DNA of 64,000 nt from Chlorobiota bacterium (lineage in GTDB: Bacteria > Bacteroidota > Ignavibacteria > OLB7). Below are positions 42,919 through 53,100 of this stretch, one piece after another (within the stretch, counting starts at the first letter, position 1; each line of letters begins with the position of its first letter). Below the pieces are notes generated by a model. The model made no database searches. It was not told the DNA's origin and saw only the letters and a list, made by a program, of their open reading frames with translations. Location: contig JAQBOZ010000019.1 of NCBI GenBank assembly GCA_028287785.1, forward strand, positions 104,300-168,299. Direction: 5' to 3'. The position numbers and the translations under genes are program-made.

Positions 42919-44286
42919 TCACAGATCGTTATACTCTACCAGCCTGTATTCGCCAGTCTTCGCCTCATCGGTAAACACAAATTTTCTCCCCACGGCATTG
43001 CGATATGTCCATATCTCGCGCGGAAGCGCGTCGGGCCGCATCTCCCTGCTGACATCGGTGGGAGGGCCATTCAGGATGTAGATTTTCCCCATGTCGGTAA
43101 ACGTGCCATCCCCCTGACCGATGCTCTTGAAGTTGAAGTAGGAATAATCCACCCTTCTGTAATATTCGGCCAGCTTCTCGTTATATCTGGTCGCCGGCGT
43201 CGGGTCCAGCCGTTTCCAGAACGCCTCCAGCATCGCCCGCTGCTGGGCCGGATCGCCGGACATGAGCGAATCGATCGTCTCCTCGGTCGCGATGGGATAG
43301 AGCGCGCGGATGGCGTAATCGGTACGGGAATAGGTAAACGGCATCTCCGGCCAGCTCAGCTTCAATCGCACCGAATCGGTGACGGTGTTGAAGCCCGCCT
43401 CGTAGGTCATCAGCAGGAGATATTCGCCGACATCCAGATCATCGGCCGAGGCATCCAGGAGCGCGCCGAAGGAGACCCGCGGGACCGATGTATCGGCACC
43501 GGCATGGCGGACGAAGAAGATGTTGTCGCTGCCGTACGGCATGGGATGGCTCAACGTCACATTGCCCAGGATCGTGCCGGAGCCAGCCGCCACGGTCGGC
43601 GTTGGGCCGGTCGGCTTTTTCGGGACGCTCTGAAGCTCGAACCGGAGCGCCTTCGGCTGCTCGGGGCTGGAGAGCGGGACATAGACGCGGAACCTCCTGC
43701 CGAACGGAATGGCGCCATCGATCCCCGCGGCAACCAGCGTATCACCCGACATGTTCCTGAGCATCACCGGCACCCCGATCGCGGGGGATGGCGAGGAGAA
43801 ATCATCCATCTTCATCGGCGGCAGCGAGCGGGAGAACCCCTGATCCGGCGTGCCGTCGTTGAAATAATATTTGATGGTGTAGACATCGGGCCGGAGCGCA
43901 AGCTCCACCGAACCGCAGACGTAATCGCTCTTGGAGTTGGTCCTGGCGTAGTCCCCCAGGCGCACGGTATCCGTCCACGTTCCGCGATCGACGATCACGC
44001 CATCCGAGTTGACCGCCTCCGCGTACATCGATGGGGTGGAGACAAAGAGGTTGGAGCGCTGATATGGCTGAAGAGTCTTGCGGAAGTTGAGCAGATCGTA
44101 CACCAGCCGGAAGCTGATGATGGCCCGCCCCTTCCCCGGCGTCATGCCCGGCATGGTGGCGGCCTCGATGAAATAATTATCGCCGTAGGAATAGAACTCC
44201 CCAAGGCTCTGAGGGAGCTTCCCCTGCCCAAGCGCCGGAACCGAAAGGGCAAGTGCTGAAAGGAATGTCAGGAGGATACGTCGCAT
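42919..44286 (-). CDS. GWxTD-domain exported protein
   Basis: About 455 residues from ATG 44286 (MRRILLTFLSALALSVPALGQG), which gives a clean signal peptide; the frame is open to 44400. The C-terminal part shows the GWxTD family pattern: MLEAFWKRLDPTPATRYNEKLAEYYRRVDYSYFNF, TFTDMGKIYILNGPPTDV and PREIWTYRNAVGRKFVFTDEAKTGEYRLVEYNDL. The eponymous GWxTD reads GTFTD here. The middle is beta-sandwich-like. These proteins are common in Bacteroidota and Acidobacteria; function is unknown. It lies 162 bp downstream of the barrel gene, across the R2 repeat. Confidence 0.82.
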   Translation of the reverse strand: MRRILLTFLSALALSVPALGQGKLPQSLGEFYSYGDNYFIEAATMPGMTPGKGRAIISFRLVYDLLNFRKTLQPYQRSNLFVSTPSMYAEAVNSDGVIVDRGTWTDTVRLGDYARTNSKSDYVCGSVELALRPDVYTIKYYFNDGTPDQGFSRSLPPMKMDDFSSPSPAIGVPVMLRNMSGDTLVAAGIDGAIPFGRRFRVYVPLSSPEQPKALRFELQSVPKKPTGPTPTVAAGSGTILGNVTLSHPMPYGSDNIFFVRHAGADTSVPRVSFGALLDASADDLDVGEYLLLMTYEAGFNTVTDSVRLKLSWPEMPFTYSRTDYAIRALYPIATEETIDSLMSGDPAQQRAMLEAFWKRLDPTPATRYNEKLAEYYRRVDYSYFNFKSIGQGDGTFTDMGKIYILNGPPTDVSREMRPDALPREIWTYRNAVGRKFVFTDEAKTGEYRLVEYNDL

Positions 44287-44380
44287 GATCGGGCTCAAAA
44301 TTCGGTTTGAGTTGCTTGCGATGCCGGAGGAACGACGAACGAACCTTCCATGTGGTGTCATGCAAAGAGGATGCCTTAAC

Positions 44381-44448
44381 CGGCTGTTGAAGGAGATCAT
44401 CCGCGGCGTTGGCCTTCGCGTTCGCTCACCGCGGCGCCTGACCGCTCG
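44381..44448 (-). repeat. dispersed repeat R2, copy 4 (inverted, partial)
   Basis: On the minus strand it reads GTGAGCGAACGCGAAGGCCA, then ACGCCGCGGATGATCTCCTTCAACAGCCG, matching copy 1. The upstream hairpin is degraded. Its other edge touches the stop codon (44449-44451) of the barrel gene. Confidence 0.7.
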
Positions 44449-45225
44449 CTATCGCCAGCCCATGCCGCCGCCGATCGAGACCGAGAAGGTGACGCCGTTG
44501 TAGGCGGGGGTCAACCCGCCGTTGCCGACCTTCGCGCCATCGGGCTCGTTCCATTCCGGGCGCGAGAGCATGGAGCCCCACATCACCCTGGCCGCGATCG
44601 CAAGCCCGCCCGTGCTTCCGCTCCCGTCCACGCCGATCAGATGCACCAGCCCGACCCCTATCCCAAGCCGTGGCGCGGCCCCCGTATACGTTGCCGATGT
44701 TCCGGCCGGAACCGCCTTCCCCTCGAAAAACGGAATCGGCTCGCTCTGATGATTGGAATACTGGAGCGAATATCCGTAGTACCCCCCCTGGAGAAACGGG
44801 TAGACGAGAGTCGACGAACCGCCGGCGGAAGCCGCATTGACAACGGCATAGCCAAGATCGATCCCGCCGCCGCCCCCGCTCAGCAGATACTCGTCGCGCG
44901 GAGCGCCCGGAGGGGTGATCGTCTCCATCGGCGCGTAGCTGAGCCGCTGGCCGCTTGCCCCGATCACGAAGCTCTCCCCCAGCAGCATCGCGGCCCCGGC
45001 GTCGATCGTGTAGCCGGTGGTGGCGAAAGCATCGGTCTGATAGAGGAAGTGCTCCCCACCGGCATGCGACGGCGTATACGACTTCAGGCGATCGGAGAAC
45101 GCGCCGTTATCGAGCGTGGCAAGCCCGCCGCCGACCGTTCCGAACCAGGCGGTGGAAAGGCTCTGCGCCGGCAGAAGCGGGGAAGCCGCAAACAGAAGTG
45201 CGAGCGAGAGGAGCAGATTGTTCAT
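44449..45225 (-). CDS. hypothetical outer-membrane beta-barrel protein
   Basis: About 258 residues from ATG 45225 (MNNLLLSLALLFAASPLLPAQS), a clear signal peptide; ATG 45237 is also possible, and longer starts have no sense. The mature sequence alternates short hydrophobic strands and Gly/Ser/Tyr turns (SFVIGASGQRLSYAPM, GGGIDLGYAVV, LVYPFLQGGYYGYSLQYS, RLGIGVGLVHLIGV, LAIAARVMWGSML) and ends FSVSIGGGMGWR, as expected for a small outer-membrane barrel. No family recognised. Followed by repeat R2 and then the GWxTD gene. Confidence 0.6.
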   Translation of the reverse strand: MNNLLLSLALLFAASPLLPAQSLSTAWFGTVGGGLATLDNGAFSDRLKSYTPSHAGGEHFLYQTDAFATTGYTIDAGAAMLLGESFVIGASGQRLSYAPMETITPPGAPRDEYLLSGGGGGIDLGYAVVNAASAGGSSTLVYPFLQGGYYGYSLQYSNHQSEPIPFFEGKAVPAGTSATYTGAAPRLGIGVGLVHLIGVDGSGSTGGLAIAARVMWGSMLSRPEWNEPDGAKVGNGGLTPAYNGVTFSVSIGGGMGWR

Positions 45226-45340
45226 TGCGCGATGCATCAGTGATTGCATGGATATGTACGCCATAGACAGACCTGACGGCGCCGGAGTGACGGGAGCGCG
45301 TCGAGGCCGGTAAAGATATTCAAAAACGGAGCCGCGATGG

Positions 45341-46864
45341 TCATCCAATCTCCGCCACCAGGTTCATCGCGCCAAGGACCACCGCCGGAATCCCCTGTCC
45401 CGGATAGACGGTGTCGCCGACCAGATAGAGGCCCTTGAACGGCGTCCGGAATTTGGGGGCGCCGAGGATGTTCCGCTGTATCGAATGCGGAATCCCCCCA
45501 ACCATGCCGAACCGCCGGTGCGTGTAGAACTGAAAGGTGCGGGGCGTTCCGCTCAGCAGAAACTTCCTCTCCGCCTCCGCGAATCCGGGAAGCGCGCCGC
45601 CGATCGCGACGAGGACGATATCGGCGAGCATCCGTTTACGTTCTTCGTACTCCTCATCACCGCGATCACCGCCGGGCCCCGGCAGCCAGCTCCCTGGGTC
45701 GGCGATATGCGTGCTGACGGTCATCGTCCGCCAGCCGGCCGGTGCGCGCCGGCGATCGTCGCGATGCGAGAGGGAGACGAAGACCGAGCCGGCGCCGGCA
45801 TCGGGAATCGGCGGAGTATGGATCTGGTGGTAGAGCGTGCCGTAATCCTGGAACGTATCGCGAACGGCGCAATAGAGGGTAAATGCCCCCCAGCCGGCGC
45901 CGGCGCGCTCCACCTGCCGCTGGAAATAGTCATGATCGCCGGAGCGATCCATCTTCACAAGCCCCATCATATTGGACATGGTGGCGTTGGAGATGATCCG
46001 TTCGGCTGTGAAGCTCTCACCTCGCGCGGTTTCGGCCCGCCAGCCGCCGGCGTCGGGCCGCACCGCCGTGACAAGGCGCTTGAGGCGAATCTCCCCGCCG
46101 CTTCCAGTGATGGCATGCTCCAGAAGCTCCGCCAGTGCGCGCATGCCGCCGTCGGCATACCAGGTTTCGGTTGGATACGCCAGCCCCATCGCGCCGATCA
46201 GAAACGGAGTCCAGGCCGCGACGTTCTGCGCGGTGATCATCAACTGCTCGTCGATAAAGCGAAGGAACCGCTCATTACCGTCAAGCTCGTGCCGGCGCAT
46301 CACGCCGAGCACGGGGGTGGCGATGTAGCGGAGCAGCGGCAGATTGGCGAGGTTCGCGGGGCGGGCCATCCGCAGGAGATCGGCAAGCGATTTCGGGGGA
46401 AAGGTCCTGTTCATCTCCGAGAGGCCCCAGGCGCGATCGTTGACGCTGAAGATCTCCTCCCAGAACTTCCGCTGCCCCGACTCGCCGAAGACCCGCACGC
46501 ACTCCGCAATCCATCGCTCGCGGTCGCTGTAGCGGGTCACCAGCGTTCCATCCCCCAGAATGCAGACCATCCCCGGCTCTATCCTCCGCATCGCCGGCTC
46601 TTCCCCAAGCTCGCGGAACAGCGCCCGGAGCGACTGCCCCTCCGCAACCCCGGAGATGGTTGTGGCCCCGACATCGAAACGATATCGATCCCGGCCCCCA
46701 TCCTCCCGGCGCTCGAACCGATCGAAATACCCCGCGCAGCCGCCGGTGGATGTATGCGCCTCCAGCAGCAGGGCCCTCCTCCCCCGCCGCCCCAGCAGCG
46801 CCGCGGCCGTCAGCCCGCCGATGCCGCCGCCAATGATGATATCGTCAAAATCGAATCGGGACAA
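45341..46864 (-). CDS. phytoene-desaturase/carotenoid-isomerase-like FAD oxidoreductase
   Basis: The conserved part begins with FDFDDIIIGGGIGGLTAAALLGRRGRRALLLEAHTSTGGCAGYFDRF, a dinucleotide-binding GxGxxG with E and GG. There is no ATG close to it: a TTG at 46864 (LSRFDFDD) is the best start, because the frame upstream to 47266 is repeat DNA. Further motifs are RYRFDVGATTISG, AERIISNA and the C-terminal FKGLYLVGDTVYPGQGIPAVVLGAMNLV, typical of CrtI/CrtISO/retinol-saturase-type enzymes. About 507 residues. It likely acts on carotenoids or similar polyisoprenoids at the membrane; no other carotenoid gene is in the window. Confidence 0.82.
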   Translation of the reverse strand: MSRFDFDDIIIGGGIGGLTAAALLGRRGRRALLLEAHTSTGGCAGYFDRFERREDGGRDRYRFDVGATTISGVAEGQSLRALFRELGEEPAMRRIEPGMVCILGDGTLVTRYSDRERWIAECVRVFGESGQRKFWEEIFSVNDRAWGLSEMNRTFPPKSLADLLRMARPANLANLPLLRYIATPVLGVMRRHELDGNERFLRFIDEQLMITAQNVAAWTPFLIGAMGLAYPTETWYADGGMRALAELLEHAITGSGGEIRLKRLVTAVRPDAGGWRAETARGESFTAERIISNATMSNMMGLVKMDRSGDHDYFQRQVERAGAGWGAFTLYCAVRDTFQDYGTLYHQIHTPPIPDAGAGSVFVSLSHRDDRRRAPAGWRTMTVSTHIADPGSWLPGPGGDRGDEEYEERKRMLADIVLVAIGGALPGFAEAERKFLLSGTPRTFQFYTHRRFGMVGGIPHSIQRNILGAPKFRTPFKGLYLVGDTVYPGQGIPAVVLGAMNLVAEIG

Positions 46865-47027
46865 TTGTATGCTCGTTGAATAATGTCCCCCGGCCCTCTG
46901 GGCCGTGGAACGGATATTGCCGCTGTTTCGGCCGGGTCCACTGTACGATATCGGAACAGGCCGGGCGTCTAACGTTCCTGGCAAATGGTCTCTGCCGGCA
47001 CGCTGTTGTACAAGGGCCATCAGCGGC

Positions 47028-47081
47028 ATTCCCAAGCCCCGGAGGGGCGCAGTATCCGATGCGCGGGGCGGCGCCCCGCGC
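47028..47081. repeat. dispersed repeat R3, copy B
   Basis: TTCCCAAGCCCCGGAGGGGC then GCA, followed by the hairpin TGCGCGGGGCG-G-CGCCCCGCGCA (47059-47081). Inverted relative to copy A at 25884-25938. It lies in the 307-bp divergent spacer (46865-47171), which shows nothing else beyond presumed promoters. Confidence 0.65.
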
Positions 47082-47171
47082 ACATCCAGGCTCTTATCGT
47101 TCCGCGAATGGGTGAAGGTATGATCCCGCATCCCAATTTCGCGTATCTTCTGGCAAGCAAATTCAGGAACT

Positions 47172-48104
47172 ATGAAGATCCCTCGGTTGTCCTTCGATTC
47201 CCCCCGCGCCACGATGGCGATAGGGCTTGTCGGCGGCATGGCGCTGCTCGCGACGATCGCGCCCACCGTCCCCCCCCCCGATACTCCCCCATCCGGCGTC
47301 TACCGGCCGAATATCTCCGGGCTGAAGCTCCCCGCGAAGCTCGACTTCTGCGGTGAGGAGATCCCGCTGGATAATCCCGAGGTCCGCAGGCGGATGGAGC
47401 GGGAGTTTCTCCTCAACCTTCAGTCCGACGGGCAGATCATGCTCAACCTGAAGCGGTCAGGACAGTACTTTCCCATCTACGATTCCCTCCTCAAGGCCGC
47501 CGGCGCGCCGGCCGACCTGAAATTTCTCTCGGTCGCCGAAAGCGCGCTCTATCAGGCGCAGTCGGGAAAGGGAGCGGTCGGTCTCTGGCAGTTTATCCCT
47601 GAGACGGCGCAACATTACGGCCTGCGGGTGGACAGCTTCGTCGATGAACGGAAGGATATCGTAAAATCGACCGCCGCGGCAATCAGATTATTGATGGATA
47701 ACAGGCAGCGGTTCGGAAGCTGGGCGCTCTCCGCCGCGGCGTATAACATGGGGGAGGCAGCCACACAGGACGACCTCACCTTCCAGAACGGACACAGCTT
47801 CTACGATCTCTTTCTGAACGAAGAGACCTCGCGCTACGTGTTCAGGATCATCGCGCTGAAGGAGATCATGACCCATCCCGACCGCTACGGGTTCTTTCTG
47901 AACCGGAGCGATTACTACGCCCCGACGCCCGCGACCACCGTAACGGTAAGCGATGAGATCACGAACCTGGCGCAGTGGGCGGAATCAAAAGGGACCACGT
48001 ACAAGGATGTCAAGCTCCTCAATCCCTGGATTCTGAAGCGGAACCTTCCGAGGCCGGCCGGCGCGCCGTATGCCATCGCGATCCCCGCAAAGGAGGGACG
48101 GTGA
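47172..48104 (+). CDS. lytic transglycosylase (SLT domain)
   Basis: 310 residues with an N-terminal hydrophobic signal or anchor (TMAIGLVGGMALLATIA). The SLT lysozyme-like domain spans about 100-240: LKFLSVAESALYQAQSGKGAVGLWQFIPETAQHYGL, with catalytic Glu123, then AAIRLL, GSWALSAAAYNMGEAA and TSRYVFRIIALKEIM. This is the MltD/family-1E type. The C-terminal 60 residues (VTVSDEITNLAQWAESKGTTYKDVKLLNPW) resemble a degenerate LysM-like segment. It cleaves peptidoglycan in the periplasm. 49 bp before mlaE, so probably the same operon. Confidence 0.88.
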   Translation: MKIPRLSFDSPRATMAIGLVGGMALLATIAPTVPPPDTPPSGVYRPNISGLKLPAKLDFCGEEIPLDNPEVRRRMEREFLLNLQSDGQIMLNLKRSGQYFPIYDSLLKAAGAPADLKFLSVAESALYQAQSGKGAVGLWQFIPETAQHYGLRVDSFVDERKDIVKSTAAAIRLLMDNRQRFGSWALSAAAYNMGEAATQDDLTFQNGHSFYDLFLNEETSRYVFRIIALKEIMTHPDRYGFFLNRSDYYAPTPATTVTVSDEITNLAQWAESKGTTYKDVKLLNPWILKRNLPRPAGAPYAIAIPAKEGR

Positions 48105-48153
48105 GCCGAGCCCCCCTGGAATTCTCGCGGCCGCCGGGCGCCGGAGCAACCGT

Positions 48154-48936
48154 ATGATCGGAAACATCTTCGCCGCCGTCGGGCGGGGGGTGATGGGGTT
48201 TTTCGCGGAGCTTGGGCGTATCGTCCTTCTCCTGATCGCCGTCTTCCGTTATGTGCCCAGCGCCTTCCGGTCGCGCAGGCTTGTGCTTGAGCAGATGTCG
48301 GTGATCGGCGTCAGCTCCCTCCCGCTCGTCCTGCTGGTCGGCTCGTTCACCGGCGCCATCGCGGCGCTCCAGGCCACCAATCTCTTCGCGAAGTTCAACC
48401 TGCTGGCGCTTGCGCGGCCGTTCGTGGGAGGGTCGATTGCCACGGTGGTGTTCACGGAGCTTTCGCCGGTGCTGACGGCGCTGGTGATCGCCGGTCGCGT
48501 CGGCGGGTCGATCGCGGCGCAGATCGGGACGATGAAGGTTTCCGAGCAGATCGATGCGCTGGAGATGATGGCGATCCATCCCGACCGCTATCTGGCGATG
48601 CCCCGCGTGCTTGCGGCGATGACCATGATGCCGATCCTGATCATCTTCTCCAATCTCGTCGCCATCCTCGGCGCTTTCTTTCTGGTGATCCTGAAGTTCA
48701 ACTTCACCTCCGTCGATTACTTCATCTCCGTCCGCAATTTCTTCTCGGTCACCGAAATCCTCACCGGGCTGCTGAAATCCCTTACGTTCGGCATGGCGAC
48801 CGCGCTGATCGGGTGTTATGTGGGGTTTCGCACCGATGGCGGCGCCGAGGGCGTCGGCCAGTCCACGGTCCGTTCATTTACCCTCTCATCGGCCGCGATT
48901 CTGGTGCTGGACGCCATCTTCGGCTATGTTCTCTGA
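48154..48936 (+). CDS. mlaE: MlaE-type ABC transporter permease
   Basis: 260 residues from ATG 48154 (MIGNIFAAVGRGVMGFF); longer open frames upstream have no match. Five to six hydrophobic segments carry the family blocks GVSSLPLVLLVGSFTGAIAALQATN, GRVGGSIAAQIGTMKVSEQIDALEMMAIHPDRYLAMPRVLA, and GCYVGFRTDGGAEGVGQSTVRSFTLSSAAILVLDAIF. This is the permease of MCE/Mla phospholipid transporters between inner and outer membrane. mlaF follows after 45 bp. No MCE-domain partner (mlaD) follows in this window. Confidence 0.95.
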   Translation: MIGNIFAAVGRGVMGFFAELGRIVLLLIAVFRYVPSAFRSRRLVLEQMSVIGVSSLPLVLLVGSFTGAIAALQATNLFAKFNLLALARPFVGGSIATVVFTELSPVLTALVIAGRVGGSIAAQIGTMKVSEQIDALEMMAIHPDRYLAMPRVLAAMTMMPILIIFSNLVAILGAFFLVILKFNFTSVDYFISVRNFFSVTEILTGLLKSLTFGMATALIGCYVGFRTDGGAEGVGQSTVRSFTLSSAAILVLDAIFGYVL

Positions 48937-48981
48937 CCCGCTGACGGGGCGGCGGCGCCCCTCCATTATTCGATTCGTGCC

Positions 48982-49803
48982 ATGATCGTCATCGACAACG
49001 TCTATAAATCGTTCGGGCCGAAGCATGTGCTTCGCGGGGTTTCGATGGAGATCCCCGATGGAAAATCGACGGTCATCATCGGCCGCTCCGGGACCGGGAA
49101 AAGCGTGCTGCTGAAGCTGATCGTGGGGCTGCTGCAACCGGATTCCGGGACGATCACGATCGATGGAAGGCGGGTGGATCTGATGGACGAGAAGGAGCTG
49201 TACGAGATGCGGAGGCATGTGGGCTACGTGTTTCAGGGGGCGGCGCTCTTCGATTCGATGACCGTGGCGGAGAACCTGGTGCTTGGGCTGTACGAGCATG
49301 GCGAGCGGGATACGAGCCTGCTGAACAACGAAATCCGCACCAACCTCGTCAACGTCGGCCTTCTTCCCGATCCGAAATCGCTCAGCGAGGATGGCTTCGC
49401 GAAGGCCTACGATATCCTCGCCAACAAGAAGCCATCGGAGCTTTCCGGCGGCATGCGGAAGCGCGTCGGCGTGGCGCGGGCGCTGGTCGGCACGCCGAAA
49501 TACGTCTTCTACGACGAACCGACAACCGGGCTGGACCCTATCACATCGGAACAGATCGACAATCTTGTCTGCGATCTGACGCATAAGCTGGATGTCACCT
49601 CCATCGTGATCACCCACGATATCTTCTCGGTCTACAAGGTCGCCCACGCCGTGGTGATGCTGGAGGAGGGGGTGATTCATTTCAACGGAAGCCCGCGCCA
49701 GCTTCAGCAATCGCCCGATCCGGTCGTTCAGGAGTTTATCGAGCGCTACGCGATGACCCGCACGGCCGATGCCCTGGCCCCCCCCGTCCCCCCGGACAAG
49801 TAA
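48982..49803 (+). CDS. mlaF: MlaF-type ABC transporter ATPase
   Basis: 273 residues. Walker A GRSGTGKSVLLKLI, the Q-loop FQGAALFDSMTVAENL, signature LSGGMRKRVGVARAL, Walker B YVFYDEPTTGLDPITSEQID and the H-loop VITHDI are complete. It energises the lipid transporter with mlaE. The C-terminus has a Pro-rich tail (ALAPPVPPDK). ATG at 48982. The next gene on the strand is an unrelated secreted protein 350 bp away, so the MCE subunit must lie elsewhere. Confidence 0.95.
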   Translation: MIVIDNVYKSFGPKHVLRGVSMEIPDGKSTVIIGRSGTGKSVLLKLIVGLLQPDSGTITIDGRRVDLMDEKELYEMRRHVGYVFQGAALFDSMTVAENLVLGLYEHGERDTSLLNNEIRTNLVNVGLLPDPKSLSEDGFAKAYDILANKKPSELSGGMRKRVGVARALVGTPKYVFYDEPTTGLDPITSEQIDNLVCDLTHKLDVTSIVITHDIFSVYKVAHAVVMLEEGVIHFNGSPRQLQQSPDPVVQEFIERYAMTRTADALAPPVPPDK

Positions 49804-50153
49804 CTTATTCCACCCGATTTTCATCTCTGGTACGACCCTTCCCGGCAACCCGCTCGTATGTACAAGCGGTAACATCGCGGCGCGCCCGTTGGCCTGTTTT
49901 CCGCGATCCGTTTTCCGTATGTTGACCTGTTTCCACGGCCTGGGCGCGGGCGTTCCGATCTTCGATTGCGTGTAACAATCAGGGGCGGTGAGGTGTATCT
50001 AGCTTCCCATCCTCTTGCCGTGGGACAATCAAACGGAGAGCATCTCATCCTGCCCCGGCTGAAGCTCGTTCTGGATTCATCATGAGATGGTATATCGGCC
50101 CATCGGTGCGTATGCATTGCGACCAGTGCCACGTGTTATGAACGTACGATTAC
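49804..50153. other. 350-bp spacer, no supported gene
   Basis: No family-bearing frame on either strand and no strong terminator seen after mlaF. It presumably contains the promoter for the SBBP/OmpA operon. Confidence 0.4.
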
Positions 50154-53100
50154 ATGGTTACTCATAAAGCCGGCGTGGGATCGCTCCTGATCCTTGCCCT
50201 GTTCCTTCTCCCCGCGATCGACCCATCGGCGCTTCTTACGGCGCAGCGTTCGAACACGCATGGATCTCCTTCCGGCATCTCCTCCCGGAACATGCCGATA
50301 CTCTTCACGGAAAATATCGGCCAGTGGCGCGATGGCGTCCGCTTTCAGGGGACCGTCGGCAGCGCAACCGTCCGTTTCGGCGGCAATAGCGTCAGCTATT
50401 GCTACCTGGTCGATTCCACCGGAAGCTCGCCCGATCGCTCACGCTACCACCTGCTCGGCACCGAATTCCTCGGCTCCAACCCGAACGTCCACGTCACCGG
50501 CGATGACCCGGCCGGCAGCGCCTCCAACTACTATCTCGGCGCCGATTCCACGCGGTGGCATCTTGGCGCGCGCGGCTTCCGCGGCGTCCGCTATCAGGGG
50601 CTGTACAACGGCGTCGACGCGATCTATCATGAGCATGATGGAAGGATGAAGTATGATTTCCTCCTGAAGCCGGGGGCCGATGCCGACGCCATCCGCCTTC
50701 GCTACGATGGGGCGCGCTCCCTGCGGCTGAAGGAAAATGGCGAGATGGAGGCCACGACCGATTTCGGCATCGTTCATGAGGCGGCGCCGTATTCCTATCA
50801 GGAGATCGGCGGAAAGCGGGTTGCCGTGGAGGCCGCGTACCGGCTGATCGGGCGCGACAGCTACGGATTCCGGCTTGGCCCGCACGACCCGACGCGGCCG
50901 GTGGTGATCGATCCCTGCCTCTCGGTGGAGTATGCCACCTTCCTCGGCGGCGGCGGCTACGACGTCGTCACCAACGTCGCCGCCGATTCGTCAGGCTTCG
51001 CCTACGCCACGGGGTTCACCCGCGCGCCTGATTTCCCCCTCCTCCCGGAGGTCGATAACGTCGCCCAGGACAACTACGTCTTTATCAGCAAGATCACCCC
51101 CGATGGCGCGCTGGTCTACTCCACGTTTATCGCTCAGGCATATGATTCGGCCTACGGATCGACCGTCACAAACCTGATCTACGAGTCGATCGGCGAGGAT
51201 GTGGAGGCCACCAGGAACGGCGAGGCGGTGGTGGCGCTCTCCACCAACCGGGAGAACCTGGCGACGACGGCGAACGCCTACAAGCGCCAGTTGACCAAAA
51301 ACGACATCAACGGCCCGTGCGGCCCGGCGGTCTTCAGGAACTTCGATGTCTATGTTGCCCGCCTCGATGTCTCCGGCAAGCTGAAATGGGGAACGTATCT
51401 CGGCAACACGAACAATGATTATCTGAGCGATATCGCGCTCGACAACAACGAGAACGTCTACCTGACCGGGTTCACCTACGGCGCGACCTGCGTTTCAAAC
51501 TCGAAACCGGCCGGCGACAGGCTCACATTTCCGATCACCGGCACCCCCGGCGCGTTCACCTCGGCCGACACGCTGAGGAACCTGGACGCCTACGTCACGG
51601 TGCTCAACGCGGATGGGCGGAACCTGAGGTTCAGCGCGCTCTACGGCGGCGCCGGGGATGAGATCCCGTCGAAGATCCTGGTCGATCAGGCCGGAAAGGT
51701 CTACATCTTCGGAAGCACCAGCTCGGGCAATCTCCCCACCTCGCTCAACGCATTTCAGCGGACGCGCGCGGCGGGGGCCACCGCCAGCACCTACGATCTC
51801 TTCCTCGCGAAAATCGATCCGGTCACCGAGAGCCTGGATTACAGCAGCTATATCTGCGACAACGGCGCCGGGCGGATCGGCCTTGGCTTCAGCGGCTTTG
51901 CGCCGCGCACGCTGGATGAGACAATCGGCGGGTTCGACCGGCGCGACAGGCTTCAGGGGATGATACTGGACAAGGCCGACGGCACGCTGATCCTGGCCGG
52001 AACAACCCGCAGCGGAACGCTGCCGACCACGGCCGGCGTCATCGGGCCGGGATCGCGCGGGCCGAACGGCGTCGATGAATCGGCGAACGACGCCTACCTG
52101 ATCCGGTTCAGCACCGCGCCGGCGGGGATCGTCTCGGCCACCTATCTCGGCGGCTCCGATTTCGACGGGCTTGGAGGAATCGGCTTCGATCGCTTCGGTG
52201 AGATCGCCGTGAGCATCAGCACGAAATCCACCGACTTCCCCCTCTCCGCCGTCGCCATCCAGCAATCGCTGCGCGGCAAGGTCGATGGCGTGATCGCCAC
52301 GATCTCCCCGGACTTCCGCCAGCTTACCTACGGCTCCTACTACGGCGGCGGCGCCACGCAGGGGGACAGGCTGTGGGAGCAGATCGTCTCGGGGCTGACG
52401 GTGGACAAGGATGGCGGCATCTATCTCTACGGCGCCACATCGTCGCGCGATTTTCCGCTGAGCCAGCACCCGATCTCCAAGGATGAGGACTACTATCAGG
52501 GCTATCTGGTCAAGTTCTCCGCCCCAAGCTCCGCGAAGATCGGCCTTGGGCTGAACCTGCTCTACGACCCGAACACCTGCGGCGACCTTCAGACGAAGCA
52601 GACCACGATCTTCAACTCCGGCCAGACGCCGATGCAGGTCACCGATCTGCATTTCAAGTTCGGCAAGTACTTCAGGCTGATCAACCCTCCGGCGCTCCCG
52701 TTTACGCTGGCCCCGTGCGATACCCTCTCCCTCACCATCGGCTTCGATGCGAAGGATCTGGAGTGCAAGACCTCCGCGTCCGACTCGCTGGTGATCGGCG
52801 CGCCGGCGGCGGCAAACCCGGTGGCGCAGCTGCTGGTCTCCGGCAAACGCGCGTGCGCCTCGGTCTATTTCGACGGAACCTCGGTCGATCTGGAGCGCTA
52901 CAAGCTGGGAAGCGGCAATTTTGTCGGCTTCGGGATCAACGTTCAGGGGCTTACGCCGCAGACGATCACGATCATCCCGGACTCCACGAACAGGGGGATC
53001 TTCCGGCCCACGCAGCAGATCTTCAGGCCGGGCGAGGGGACATCATCGCTCGCGTTCTCGGTGAACGCGCCGGACACCGGCCATTTCTGCGAGTCGTTTA

